From Adineta vaga (taxonomy: Eukaryota > Rotifera): a DNA stretch of 64,000 bases. A program made the translations under genes and the position numbers. Of this stretch, positions 1 to 13,017 are shown piece after piece. A model generated the notes under the pieces. That model saw only the letters and a list, made by a program, of their open reading frames with translations. It searched no databases and was not told the origin of the DNA. Location: positions 3,410,001 through 3,474,000 of the forward strand of contig CP075496.1 in NCBI GenBank assembly GCA_021613535.1. Reading direction: 5' to 3'. Position 1 is the first letter of the stretch; every line of letters begins with the position of its first letter.

Positions 1-281
1 TATTCATCAAACAAAAAAAAAACTTTTCTACATTATCAATTTCTTTTATTCTATTCAAACAAAACAATTTGTCCAACCAGAACAGACAAAATAGAACATG
101 ATACATTAATTTTAAAAAAGTGATAACAAAAAGTAACACTTATTCAAAAATGAAGCAAAAAAATGGAAAAAATCAAACGATTACAACAAAATCAACAGAA
201 AACAAATCGTGCAAAATAAGTGAGATGAAGTTCACAAACAAGTTCTCGATGTTGACTTGAAGATAAATTAGCAAATTAATC

Positions 282-2030
282 TCATGTGAAATCAATGTCT
301 AGGTCATCCATTTTACGAATAATATGACTCAATAAATGTTGCACTACAAACAAAAAAGTAAAATCAACATCTGTTAAGATTATTAATCAAAAGAAGACTG
401 ACATTATTGTTTTTCCTCTCAACAAGATCAGATGATACATCACATTAAGATCTTCATTCTTGATTTCAACTGTAAGTGTATTAACATCACTATCAAGTGA
501 AAACAATTGACTATAATCAACTGAAACATCTTCACCCATTTCTCAACCGCGCAACCATCGAAATTTAACTAAATATTAAGGAGACAAATATTTCAATAAA
601 TCTTCTCATACAAAGTATTTCTTACTCGATTCCATTGAAATGTACCGAACTAATTATTTCGATTTAGTGGTCGTTTCATTCCAACTAATGTGTAATTTTG
701 TGAAAGAAAAATGAACATCGATCTAACAAACAACATAAATAAATTAACCGTTGTAATTCACTACAAACTATTCGATGAACTGATGGCACCAGATCTTTAT
801 TTCCAGAAGATTCACCACTGTACAATGTCAGATTCATCTGTTTACGATCGGCATTGAGCTACACCATCGGAAGATAAAGAAAATAGTGGATGAGAATGAA
901 AAATATGAAGCAAAAAACATACTCTGAGAAGATCTTCATTTGATATTCGGACATCAAGTCTAATATCTGTATCATGATCGGCACAGAGAGAAGTATTTGA
1001 TATTGGATTCAAACCTAAACTACACAGAATAACAGTTTTTTTTTCATCTTCTTGGTCGAGTCTAAAGGATAACAAAAAGAAAAGAAATAAATCTTCTTGA
1101 AATTACTCTCATTGTTTCTGTCTAACCTTAATTCAATCGCTGATGCATATATCATTGCAGTCAATGATGGTGATGGACTATGAATTGAAGACATATACGT
1201 TGTGTGACGAAGTGAAATAGTTTATCGTGTTTGTGAAAAATAAACACTATATACCACAAGTAAACGACGATAATTTCAATGTTATTCTTCTTCTAAGCTC
1301 ACAGTATTAATAAAATCACCAATGATTTGAATACGACGGCTCTTTGTTGTATAATGATATGACGAATGATTTGCTTCTAGTAGTGAATATGGATCTATGA
1401 GAAGAAAAATAACATATCATATCAGATAAATATATTCCTTTGTTTAATTTACCGATTTATGTTACTGGTTGACCAATTTCTTTTCGCTCATAAACTTCAT
1501 ATAATCCTTTCGAGACATGAATCGGCTACCACTTGATTGTGGTCACACTCTTCACCCTTATTCACCCTGTCAGTTTTTCGATTCGTTTGAGTGTTGTCCG
1601 TAACCAAGCAGACACGCATGAATCATTAGTCTAGATATATTACTTGGATCAATAATTGATGAAAGATCTTTTAAATGACTAGCAAATCGGTGAGGATCAC
1701 AATATATTCAATAAACATGTTTCGCTATAAAGACAAAGACAAAAACAAACAGGATTGTCTAGTTTTTTTCATTCATTTTAGAATAGAAAGATCTTACTTC
1801 GAAAAACACATGATATTCGTATGCTTGTTCAGCAAAAACGTTTTGAATAAAACTTTGTCGAAGTGTCCATTTGTCTCATCTCATTGTAATGTTGATGTAT
1901 TCTAGTGGCCAATCAATTTGTGAATAATATACAACATTTGATCGAATTGACCATAATTGACAATGAAATGAAAGCGGAGATATTTTGTCTGCTGATGAGT
2001 CAAATGTAAATACTAACAGAAAAGAAAAAT
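282..2030 (-). pseudogene. Decayed multi-exon gene, unidentified
   Basis: Several coding-like pieces lie in the same direction. Around 1990-1790 there is an open stretch containing LSFHCQLWSIRSNVVYYS and DWPLEYINITM, then a TGA, then DKWTLRQSFIQ, ending at a plausible donor (GAA|GTAAGA). Around 1545-1300 the pieces KGLYEVYERKEIGQPVT and DPYSLLEANHSSYHYTTKSR are separated by a stop and a possible intron. Around 1200-930 are SPSLTAMIYASAIELR and DIRLDVRISNEDLLR, joined across a GT-AG intron. Around 540-282 is VEIKNEDLNVMYHLILL, then LLSHIIRKMDDLDIDFT and a stop. In-frame stops sit where Trp would fit, which argues for decay. The family is not recognised. It could instead be a live gene with introns I have placed wrongly. 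Confidence 0.35.
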
Positions 2031-2408
2031 AAACAACACCGTTATTTTATTCATAAGAACTTACGTTAATTAATTCATACGTGTTCTGTTCTTCATTCCT
2101 TCCTTTTCCAATCAGCAAAAAAGAAACAAACTTTTTTGAAAATGAAATAGATTTTCTAATTGAATTATTTCATTAGTTTTTGGTTCACTTGTACCAATAT
2201 ACAATTATCTAAAATACAAACAATCGAAGTCGAATTTTTACCAAAATATTTATTTTATTTAAAACTACAAATTACAATCAGTGGTCGAGAGAGGTTTACG
2301 TATCGAAATAGGGTTTTCCTGTCTTTCTGACCTTCTTATGTCTTTCTTTAATGATGTCGTTAGTGTATGTATATACATTTATCTATATTTTTCTTTTCTG
2401 ACATATTA

Positions 2409-2447
2409 TTGGGTTGTCAACAAAGTTCTGTCGTTTTTTTCTAAAAT
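2409..2447 (+). repeat. mariner left terminal inverted repeat
   Basis: This repeat pairs with the reverse complement of 3618-3656, with only a few mismatches near the outer end and inside the run of T. It is preceded by the TA target site. Confidence 0.85.
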
Positions 2448-2547
2448 CATGTAGAATAACCTAGAAAGTTCTAGAAGTTTCCATACTAAGGGTATATATA
2501 TATATATAGGACATGAATGTCTTTCGAATGATAAAAAAATCATCGAT

Positions 2548-3540
2548 ATGGACGTTGATGTCGAATCAGAAATAAATCTTTCTCATAGAGAGATTCGGGT
2601 GCTTTTACTTCATGAATTTCGTTTGGGTCACAAAGCAACGGAAGCAGCCAACAACATATGCGGTACGATGGGTCAGGGTCTAGTCTCCACTCGTACCGCG
2701 CAACGTTGGTTCAATAATTTCAAGAATGGGGATTTAGAACTCGACGATGCACCTCGATCCGGTCGACCAATGGAACTGGATGTGGATTTTCTAAAGCAGC
2801 TTATCGAACAAGATCCTCGATCGACTTTACGGTGTTTAGCAGAGCAGCTTGGGTGTTCTCATACTACGGTGGAAAAACATCTGAAAGAATTAGGCAAGAC
2901 CTGAAAATATGGAGTATGGATACCTCATGAATTATCGTCACATCAACTGCAACAGAGAGTTGATACATGTATGGATTTAATCACATCTCATCGCAACTAT
3001 CAATTGTTATCCAATCTGATTACTGGCGATGAGAAGTGGGTGTTGTATGTTAATTACACGCGTGGACGTCAGTGGTTGAGGACTGGTCAAACAGGCGTAG
3101 CAACACCGCAGACTGATCCACATCCTAAGAAGTTGATGCTGAGTGTCTGGTGGAGTATTAAAGGAGTTATTCATTGGGAAATTCTACCAAATGGTTACAC
3201 CATCACTGCTGATCTGTACTGTCAACAATTGGATCGGGTTGCAGAGAAACTCAAAGGAAAGCAGGATCGAGTTTATTTTTTACATGATAACGCAAGACCA
3301 CACATTGCAAAGTTGACCCGTGAAAAATTATTGAAGCTTGGTTGGATTACGGTTCCTCATCCACCTTATTCTCCTGACTTGGCTCCAACAGACTACCATT
3401 TGTTTCGTTCTCTTTCGAATGATTTACGTGATAAAAAGTTCAAAGACGAAAGCGATGTCAAAACGAAGCATGTCAAGTTCTTTGATGAAAAATCTCAGGA
3501 CTTCTACGAGCGCGGGATCATGTCTCTGCCAGAACGTTAG
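2548..3540 (+). pseudogene. mariner transposase with one premature stop
   Basis: This is one frame of 330 codons plus a stop, broken by a TGA at 2902-2904. The N-terminal part (codons 1-118) is the paired helix-turn-helix DNA-binding region, with RTAQRWFNNFKNGD and SGRP. The frame continues after the stop with GVWIPHEL, the usual mariner linker motif. The catalytic part has TGDEKWV (first Asp), HDNARPH (second Asp) and YSPDLAPTDYHLF (third Asp), with 34 residues between the second and third Asp, as in the DD34D class. The stop falls in LGKT-stop-KYG, a position that is usually Trp or Arg. Unless it is read through, no full-length enzyme can be made, but the element might still be mobilised in trans. 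Confidence 0.9.
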
Positions 3541-3617
3541 CGACAAGTGGTAGATAGTAATGGTAAATATATATCTGAAAACTAGTTGTACTTTTGAAGT
3601 GAAAAAACAAAAATAAA

Positions 3618-3656
3618 ATTTTTGAAAAAAACGCCAAAACTTTGTTGACAATCTAA
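3618..3656 (-). repeat. mariner right terminal inverted repeat
   Basis: This is the right partner of the repeat at 2409-2447. It ends in the core AACTTTGTTGAC and is followed by TA. Confidence 0.85.
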
Positions 3657-3658
3657 TA

Positions 3659-6025
3659 GATTATCTTTACTTTATTTGTTCATTTCAATACATATGTGTA
3701 TATATACATCCTTTATTCTTTTCTTTCTATACATATCAATATCAACATAAAGCAAGACAACAGTATCATACAAATAAAACATTTTTTTTCTCTATTTGCA
3801 ATTATTTTTGCTTAATTTCATACATTTTTCATGATTTAATTAAAGATTTTGAAATACAAAGAAACTCTGCTGATATAAACATCATTAACGTTTTCATGAT
3901 CAATTTCTTCATACTATGTTGATTCGTGTAAATGAACCTTTAACATAAAATATTGAGAATGATAATATAAACGAACTAATCCAAAGATAAACTAAATTTT
4001 GTTGTTGAATTATCGAATATTTTTCCTTATTTCTATTGGAACTAATTATCATCACTTAATATGTATTTGTTGATTATATTCATAAGAATATCATAAATTT
4101 CAAAGTTAAAGAAAATGAAACCAAAGATTTTTAAAAGAAAAATAGATCGTTTTTTTTTCTATTTATTTTGACTTTTTAAACATTGATAAGTGAATAATAA
4201 GTACAAAACATTTGAATAAAAACATTTAAATCTCTTATATGAAAATATGAATCAAGGAATATATTTAGATTACATCCATAACATTATCATTTACTTTTAG
4301 ACCATTTAATAATTATTAGAAAAAATCAAAATTGTTTTTTTCTTCATAGACACACTTGAATAACCATTGTTTTAGAAATTCGACTAAATATATTTTCTTC
4401 TATTATCAATGATAACAATTCAATAAGAACTCCATTCAACGTAAATATAATCTTTTCAATCAACATCCAACAAATCAGTTTTCTCTACTTGATTTACGAA
4501 GTTCAGAAGGACATATTAATTATTAAAATAATTCGAACAATATTCTACAGACATTCTTTTGTTTAATATCATTTAACAATTCTTATTTCAATATCATCAG
4601 TATTTCACCATTGTAAGATATCAAGAATAATATTTTATGCTAATATCAATGTTTTTCCCTTTTCTTTTTCCGATTAAGATAATGAATGAATTATTTTGAA
4701 TAAGCTCAAATGCTTAACATCCAATAAATGTAAATATACACCAATTCATCGAAATATCATTTCAAAAACCAAATCAACAAAACCTTTTCATTCAGAACTG
4801 CATTTTACATCTACTTCCTCAAAGAAGAAAATATTAATAAAATATTTATTTAGAATTGAATTAATAAGAAAACACATCTATAACTCATAATCTCAATATT
4901 TATTTCTATTGAAATTACAAAATAGTGATATATGTTAATTCATTTTAACTGAAAGACGACTTTGACGAAGTTTCATCTATTGATCACTCTTACTGAATAA
5001 ACTATTTTAATATATTGCATAGTCAATTATTTAAACTTTCTGTTATAATTATCAACTGAACAAAAGAAAACTATCCATAAGTCAGTTGTCAAGATTCCGA
5101 AAACTAATGTGATTGAAAAGGAGGTAAAAAGACGAAGTAACAAGGATTCACATTCATCGTAAGTGGTTTTTGTTGTTAAACATTTCTATTTTTGACTTCG
5201 CTTTCGTTTTTTAGTTGCAAACGTTCATCAAAGAAATCGTCAAGAAAACGATTAAATAACAAAATTCGTAGTAAAAACTCTAAATAAATATTGAAGAATG
5301 AGTTCACGAAAAAAAATGCTGTGGAATGTTCGAATTGCAAATAAATGGAAGTTAAAAATCTATTAAAATTGGTTTTTGAAATTATTTGGAATGGAAATAT
5401 AAAACTGAACTCTATATTTCTAATTCAATATGAACTTGATACTATTTTATTTTCGTTGTTTATATTTAATTCCATATAACTGAAGTAAAAGAACAATGAA
5501 AAGCAAGTATTTCTCCTACAAAGGTCTGTTTGAATTGTGCAATCGAAAATGAAGATGAAGAAATGTCCACTTTCAGTAAAATTAGATTCGAATACAGTCA
5601 AGAATGTCTTGGAAGAGAACGTCCTTACAAAAATGTTCTTGGCTTTTGGTCCACGGACAAAAGATCCTCGCATAAAATGTTCTCTGCATAAAATATCCTT
5701 CGCAAAAATGTCCTTTTACAAAAAAAGTCGCCAGTATTACTATAGTTAAAAGTATGAAAGATGAGATTTAATTTCGAAGAGTGTTTAAAACTTTATTGAA
5801 TTAGTCATTCAGGTGTAAATGGGCAAGTGAGGGCGAGAGATGAATCATGAAATGAAACACTGCATACACCCATACCCTCAAAAGAAAGTATTTTTTTTGA
5901 ATGGATCATATCTATCTCAATCGATTTCATGATGAAAAGAGAAGTTTAAAATCTGGAGATTTTTAATGAATCTAGTTTTTCAAAATTAACATAGAAAGAA
6001 AAGAAACAATAAAAGAAGTTGAATT
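3659..6025. other. AT-rich intergenic stretch, no gene seen
   Basis: About 2.4 kb of strongly AT-rich DNA. Short open frames here have no splice logic or family motif. The only structure noticed is a degenerate short-period repeat at about 5570-5740, listed separately. Confidence 0.6.
5570..5740 (+). repeat. Degenerate short-period repeat (ATGTCCT-like units)
   Basis: Variants of a unit of about 14-17 bp recur: AAGAATGTCTTGGA, AGAACGTCCTTAC, AAAATGTTCTTGG, CATAAAATGTTCTCTG, CATAAAATATCCTTCG and CAAAAATGTCCTTTTAC. A short inverted piece (GGTCCACGGAC) sits in the middle. The units are too diverged to define a consensus by eye with certainty. No protein motif is seen in any frame. Confidence 0.4.
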
Positions 6026-6753
6026 TTAATCTTGACGACCTTTTAATTCTCGTACAGTTATTTTATCTTTTTCGATAACATAGACAACTGCACCCCAACC
6101 ACTTGCTGAATCACGATCAACTCCATTTAATAAAGCTTGTGATGTTGCTTCAAATAATTCATCTGGATTCATATTTGGTTTAAAAAAGAGTTCACCTATT
6201 TATGAAGCAAATTATAATAATTGAATTAATTCAATGTATTTTTCTTACCAAGACCAAAGATATATTCACTAGCTGTACCAACTGTTGCTAGATTGACGTT
6301 GTCACTTATAGCACCAATATTATCCGAATCATAAACGAATGTTTCGCCCGTTTTAGGATCAAGACCAACAACAAGTGCAAAGACAAAATAAGGTCCAAAT
6401 CGTCTTTCATATAAGAGATTAGTTAACATATTATAGAGAACGACTGGTTTTAATTTTCTTTGTTCGCGTAATTCATATAAATTCGTACGAAATTTCAAAC
6501 GTTCCGATACCGTTTGAACCTTTTAAAAATAAAGTTGATAATTTTTGTAATTTATCTTGAGAAAACTTACATCAGTAGCTAAGCCACAAAATGAAACAAA
6601 GCAATGATCACTATATTGAAATATTTTTGTAAAATTTGTCGCAATTGTTCGATTTTGTACACCATAACGTTTATCACATGCGATTGCGACACATTCTTTT
6701 CCTTTCATTGCTAATGCAACACCACCATTGTATGATAAAATGTCATCACCCAT
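6026..6753 (-). CDS. PSMB3: Proteasome subunit beta type-3
   Basis: This is a non-catalytic beta subunit of the 20S proteasome core, acting in cytosol and nucleus. There are three exons: 6753-6571, 6519-6249 and 6195-6026. Joined they encode 207 residues, close to the animal length of about 205. The N-terminus [19 protein letters not shown] matches the beta-3 signature (SYNGG, AMKGK). There is no propeptide with catalytic Thr1, as expected for beta-3. Further matches are [41 protein letters not shown] and, in the last exon, [19 protein letters not shown] and [19 protein letters not shown]. Introns are 51-53 nt. It lies 110 bp downstream of the V-ATPase d gene on the same strand. Identity is confident. 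Confidence 0.94.
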
Positions 6754-6862
6754 TTTCTTTTCTTTTCAAATCTACAATGAGATGATTTCAATAAATAACC
6801 GAACAAGATAATACAATAATGTTGAAAGGACAACGAAAAAAAAAAGAGAAGAAAATCGAAAT

Positions 6863-8360
6863 TTAAAAGAGTGGAATGTAGTTATCGATTCTAAAGAAAA
6901 CGATTGAAATAAGATCAATGAAAATTACACGAAGAAGAATATTCCTACCGTGCGCGATGTTTCTGTGAGATACATTCAGCAATCCAAATGATATTACGAT
7001 TTTCTTGTTCTTTCAATTTTAAATAAGCATAAAAAATTCCAAAATGAAATTGACGAAGAAAAGCATTCATATTTAATTTAACCTAATGAAATAGATTATG
7101 CAATTTTCATTGAAAAGAAAAGGAAAGTTTCAGTTTGTTTACTTCATGTTCAAAAAATCTATCTTCAATTGTTTTATCACCGCTGTTTGTTCCTGATCCA
7201 TCGAATAGAATTTTGTATTGCTGAAATATAAACAATTTATTTGTCGAAAGAAATCTTTTGTTAAACTAACCGAATAACGAGAAGCTACATCTCGAACAGC
7301 TTCATAATTATCCGTTCGTCGTAATTCTTGTAAACCATCGGGATGTAAATGACCACAGGTTGGATAAAGTTTTGCTCGATCATCTTGTGTTAAACCGGTA
7401 TCAAATGAATTAATAGTAATCATAAATGCTCGACGATCGGCTTCAAACTAAAACGAGACAATTATGATCATCATTCTCCTTTGGATATTCATATTTACAT
7501 ACAGCGAGAATTTCACACATTACTTCACCTGTAACACCACCGAGTTTCTTGCAAAAATTATAAAAATCTTCAAGATATGCCTAGAAATATAAACATATCA
7601 TTATTAGTTTAGAAAATATACAAGTCCGAATTTGTTTCTGTTACTTTATAAAGCGTACTACGAATAATTTCAACATTCAATTCATCCAGATCATGTTCAG
7701 AAATACAATCAATAAAATACGGTGCTAGAAAAATCAAATGATTCTACTTTTCGTTTTAATCAATCAATTACCTAATGGTGTATCGACCAGAACAGCTGTA
7801 TAAAGTTGAGCTGGTGTGTCAGCAACTGTTATAGCTCCAAGTTGTTCAAAACTTCCCAATGGATGACAACGTGGTAAAAGATCACCAATAGCACGTTGAT
7901 GAAGTGTACCCGTGATTAATAAGACAATATTATCAATCATATAAGCATATCTAATAAGAAAAGACCTTAGTTCTTTTCTCTCTCTCTCTCTGTTTAAACT
8001 TACGTTATATAATCCAGAAAGGTTGATAATGGTTCATAGGATATATTTCTTAAATGTTGAAATTCTTGAACAAGTTTTTCTCGTAAACGATCATCAATGA
8101 CATTAACTGTTAAAGGACTTGCTTCATTAGCCAAAAAACTTCCATAATCAGTTGATTGTAGATGAAGTCTTAAGTCTATATCGATAACAATCATACGAAT
8201 AGTTTTTTTCTCACATTATAATTTGAAAAAACCTACCTTCAAGTGTTTCACATTGCACTAAATTATGATAGTCAGCTGATTTTAAAATTCCACTTTTAAA
8301 ACCTCGACATAAACCTTCAGCATATCCATGATCAAGATTGAAAAATAAATCGTCTTTCAT
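6863..8360 (-). CDS. ATP6V0D: V-type proton ATPase subunit d (V0 sector)
   Basis: Subunit d caps the membrane V0 ring of the vacuolar H+-ATPase and couples it to the central stalk. The start is set at 8360 ([19 protein letters not shown]), matching FNVDNGYLEGLVRG of animal subunit d. Later exons carry [63 protein letters not shown] and [16 protein letters not shown] seeming stop after HRAR is inside an intron. The last exon (6890-6863) gives IDNYIPLF, the conserved C-terminus. About eight short exons are present. Identity is confident; a few internal exon borders were not traced base by base. Confidence 0.93.
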
Positions 8361-8587
8361 TCTATAAACACGTCTAAAAATTAAATAAACCAACTAGGAT
8401 TAATTTGATCACTTTAATCAGAAAACGAATCTGTATACAAATGATAAAAAAAAAGAAGAAGAAAAATAAGATTCATGTTTATACATGACAATAAGAACAA
8501 AGAGATTAAGTTCAATCGAATAATAATCGGTATAGATAATTAAATAGAAAAGTAGGAATGTCTAGTAGATGAATCACATAAAAGAAA

Positions 8588-11500
8588 CTAATGTGAAGTA
8601 CGTGCAGTGTCAGTAAAGAAATCCAGTAGATTGTCTACAGTAAATTCTAGTTGTATATTGGAATTTGGATAGCAAACTTCAATTAGTTTCCTCATTCGCT
8701 CATATTCTTCAATAACAAGTGTTTGAATATCATGCCAAATGGCCTAAATAAACGAAATCGTTCAATATTGTTTTTGATTGGATGCGAAGTACATACTTGC
8801 GTAAGAGAAGAATTTTCTGATAGATGTTTTTCGATTTTTTTATAGAGATTTTCCAAACCTCGTTTAACCTAAATCGAAAACATGTAGATGAGAAGTTCAC
8901 GAATGAAGATTATACTTCTTTAGGTGGATGTTCACGAACGAGACGTCGTAATTCAATAACACTACAATCACTTTGAAATTGAACATCTTCATCTTTAGCT
9001 AAACGTTTACGAAGTTCATCAACACGTTCAAAAAATGCCTTTAAAAAAAGATTGATTCTTTAAGAAAGAATTGAAAATTGTTTCTTTAATTCTTACATGT
9101 AATCGTTCAAATGGAAATCCACAATATTCACGTTCATATTCAGCTTTTGCTGCATTATAATTTTTTCTTGCTTCTTGTTTTTCCGTATCTAATGCAGTTA
9201 ATTTCTTGATACCCATTATATCTATTGAATAGAAAATTATTCAAGACGCAAATCATAAACATTTCGTTTTACTTACGGTGCATCTGATGATAGTTTTCTA
9301 AACAAAGAACATAATTGCTTAAACTTAACATCTGTTTGTTTTATGTTACAAAGATTCTATTTTCTTACCAAGTCGAATCATAGAATGAGGTGTTTTCGGA
9401 TCATTCGCCATTCCAGCTGCACACTGTTCAATTCCACGAAAAATTGCTGCTACTAAATTCTTGTATACTCTATGTAAATCGACTGCTCTTGCTGATTTAT
9501 CGAAAATCATTTCGGCTTCGTCACTAAATTCCTAAAATACAAATTTCATCAATCGTAAAATTTTCCTTTTTCTAAATTTTAACTTTTCTACTCACTGCAA
9601 AATAATTGACAAATGGTAAAATTCCTACTCGACGACCTTTGATTGGTCGATATTCATTGATTCGTAAACAAACATCACTCTAAATTGAAAAGTTCATTTT
9701 ATTCTCTTTAGATTATATTCAACGAAACGTACGACATAACTATCCACTTCTCGTTTCAATAAGATTAAATTTCCAGCAAATAATTTATTAAGAAATGCGC
9801 CATAATTTTGCACAGCAATTGTATGTTCACTCATACGTACGAATAGATAAAGAACCGTACTAGAGAAAGAAAAATATTGTAAATCTTTCTTTTTCAAAAA
9901 ATACTTATGAATACATACAATGGATCAACACCTTTGATATGAACAATTAAGGATTTAATATCACTATCTAATGGTTCGAATAATTCCGACAGCATTTGTC
10001 TAAAAAATGAAATATTCTGTTTCATTGTAGTGAAAGAAGATATGATCATTTACTTTAATCCAGATGAACTGAAATTTTCGATACTTTCTGTTGATTCTGG
10101 TGCATTCTAATATGAGAAAAAAGGTGAACAAATAAAATTCATCAGTAGAACAACGTACTTCACCCGTAATGGCTTCTTCTTCGAGTGAATAGAAAAAGTT
10201 GACACAAAATAATTGTTCTTCACGTACAGTTGGTGCGATTTGACCAAGAACACGATCAAAAATCTATTGAATCGAAAAGATAGTTTTCTTCTTTGAAAAA
10301 AAAAACTATCCAATACTTTATCACATCGTGTTCGAAAGTCTTTTGTTGAATTTTTTAATGAAAATGGATCATAATCTGCTACATTACTCATCGATTGAGC
10401 TTGCATCGATTGTCGATCTCTGCGAATAGTATTCAATGTTGAAACAGATCCAACTGAATCATAGGAAAACATAGTTTCGAATTTAAATAAGAACTTTCTT
10501 ACCAGCACGTTTCTCCGGCATTGTAGCAACACCTTTAGTTACGCCTAATCGAGCTGATTCAAAAAAGCCATGAATTTCTTTAGCATAAATTGGTCGAATT
10601 TGTAAAATATAAGCCTAGGATAGCAATGAAATCGTCTAAAATTCAATGAATAAGAAAGTCAATTCTTACTTGACAAACTTCTCTAAAATGTCCTGGTGAT
10701 GAGACTTTTAACCATTGACATAAAGGACTAAAAGGTATTAATGCTCTAGCAATCTTATCACCATGACGTGGTAATTCATTACCACCTAGTTCAAAACGAT
10801 CTCCATATTCTTGAGACTAGAAAAAGAATGATAAATCATAGATATGCACAGAGTTGAATCTTTGCTTAAATTAAGAAGATCAAATCGAATGAACTTACAT
10901 GGAAGAGAAATTTACTACTAAGAAAATTTTTACATCGTAATGAAAATGATTTTTGTGTTTGTTCGAGTAATTCTCGTCTCTGTCGAATAGCTGCCATCTT
11001 TTCCATTCCTACATATCAATTTCAAATAGAAATAATTAGTTTTCTTCAACTTCAAAAAGAAAAACATTTCCAACCTGGTTGTAATTGTACTCCTAATGCT
11101 TGAGTTAATAAAGTCGCTACTTGTATACATTTCGTTCGATCATTATCATTGGTTAAGTCACTATTTTGTAGTAATTGAACATAATCATCTGAAAAGTCTT
11201 GCATTTCCTTTACAAAAAGAAAAGAAACAAACAAATGAAGAATAATCAATCGTATAAATCAACAATTACTTACAAGTAAATTTTCTAATGCTTCACTTAG
11301 TTTTTGAACATTGGCTGTTTCAATCTGTATCAATGAATCTTTTCGGCTCATGATCTTCACTGCATCAGCAACGGTCTAAATTTTACAAAAGAAAACTTTG
11401 TTTTCATCTTATATTATAACGAATTCTTCGATGTACACTCAGTTTTTTCTCGTAAAGATTCAAACGATCATCAATCTTTGATATTTCTTCGACAGCTTTA

Positions 11501-11754
11501 TCTAACATATTCATTAATTGAACAGCACCTTTTTCCGAAGCCATTACTGTTTCAACATTTGCCTAGAAAGAAAGAAAGAAAAGAAAAAATAGAATTCAAA
11601 GATAAATTCTACTTACGACATCAAGATCAGTTAATCGTTGTTGAAGCATATCAACAAATCGTTCTGCATCTTTGATTGCAAAGTCATATTCTGACATAAG
11701 ATTGGTTAAATCTTGTTCTTCTTGTTGAGTTATGGCATCCCATGTTTCGGGCAT
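8588..11754 (-). CDS. EXOC1: Exocyst complex component 1 (Sec3), N-terminally short
   Basis: Sec3 is a subunit of the exocyst, which tethers secretory vesicles to the plasma membrane. The gene has many exons with short introns. The first recognised exon begins MPETWDAITQQEEQDL and aligns with the coiled-coil part of EXOC1 (YDFAIKDAERF; VMASEKGAVQLMNMLDKA). The C-terminal end is unmistakable: ELRRLVREHPPKEVKRGL, LYKKIEKHLSENSSL, IWHDIQ, CYPNSNIQLEFTVDNLLDF. The N-terminal PH-like module that binds PIP2 and Rho in Sec3 is not found between 11755 and the next gene at 13018. The 3' end lies 227 bp from the V-ATPase d start. Confidence 0.88.
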
Positions 11755-13017
11755 TGCGGAACAATATGCTACGTGTTATAAACTTTCTATATCGATCTGA
11801 AACATTCACTCAATTTAAGATAGAACAAAAATAATCAAACATACATGTGTAAGAAGTCTGATTCTAGTTAAATCATCTTATTAAAATGATGAATGCTATC
11901 TCGTATTCGTCATTCTAAGTAATTGGTTTCAGATTTGTATCATTGATTTAAACTTTTTTCTATACGAATTACTAATTACGTTCATCATTTCTAAAAAACC
12001 TTAAAGAACGAGAAAAGTACATTTAAAAATCTTTGACTTCTGGATGATATGATATGTCTATCAGTACAAATCTATCCTTCAATACAATATTCATATACTC
12101 GTATCGTATACATACATACATATAGTAGATATACAAATAAAGATAATGTATAGTGTATGGTAGAAAAAGTTCTATCGTTTAACCTATCAATAGTGAATGT
12201 ATTTTACACTATCGACATCTACATTCGAAGATTACTCATTTCCTTTCCTAGTGAAACCAAGAAGACTAAAATGATGGATTGTGAAATACACAAACATAAG
12301 AGATCTATGAAGACCAGGACTTCCAATAGAATGAGGTTGAGATCTTCCATGGAGTGATTGTTCTGTTCCGTAGTAAGACGAAAACTCTAGAAAGAGATCA
12401 TCATATTAATTTAGTCCTTATAACTTTCCAAGATGAAAGTATTCGATAATAAAATATATATTCTGATCCTATTTTAAACGTCTCACCAGACGTTGTCTAT
12501 CAATAAAACATGAAAACTAATTTGTTTTCTTCTCGAATAATTCACAATAACAAATAAACATATCGAATGACATCGAAGTGAGAAATAATGTCATTGATAC
12601 ACTTGTCAATGGACTTCATTTACCATTTGATTTTTATTTCATCGATCTAAATGTACTGACGTAATAAGTAATTTAAATACGTTAATCGATGTACAGTTGC
12701 AACGGTAAAGATATATCTCAATATTAGCACTAAATTTCTAAACAATTTATTGAATTGAAAAACATGTATAAAATCGATGTTTATTGATGAAAACCAGTTT
12801 TTGTTGAGAACTAATCAAAAGAAAACCTCAAAAATTAGTAAAAAAAAACGAGCATAGTATTAAACATAATGAAGTAAGAAAGTGATATCACCAAAAATCG
12901 TCGACAGAAAAATTCAGTTAAGAAAGTTATTACTCACAAAAAAATGCTTGATTTCTTTTTTATTGTTCTTACTTTTCAATTATTATTAAAAACTTTAATG
13001 TAAATTTCGAAATTCCC
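11755..13017. other. Intergenic stretch, no gene seen
   Basis: I read the minus strand here looking for upstream EXOC1 exons (Sec3 PH domain) and found no coding-like run. A 66-codon plus-strand open frame near 12157 has no motif and no splice context. The region probably holds the EXOC1 promoter and the 3' UTR of the first tetraspanin. Confidence 0.5.

Larger units (their letters stand above)
2409..3656 (+). mobile_element. mariner (Tc1/mariner, DD34D) transposon
   Basis: A complete-looking mariner element of 1248 bp. The ends are inverted repeats of about 39 bp sharing the core GTTGTCAACAAAGTT, and both are flanked by the TA dinucleotide (2407-2408 and 3657-3658), the target duplication expected of this family. 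It carries one transposase reading frame interrupted by a single stop. The near-perfect ends and long open frame indicate recent activity. No other copy is in the window. Confidence 0.93.

Noticed and set aside
6945-6947. Early stop in V-ATPase subunit d
   Set aside because: It lies in an intron; the last exon at 6863-6890 supplies the conserved IDNYIPLF end.
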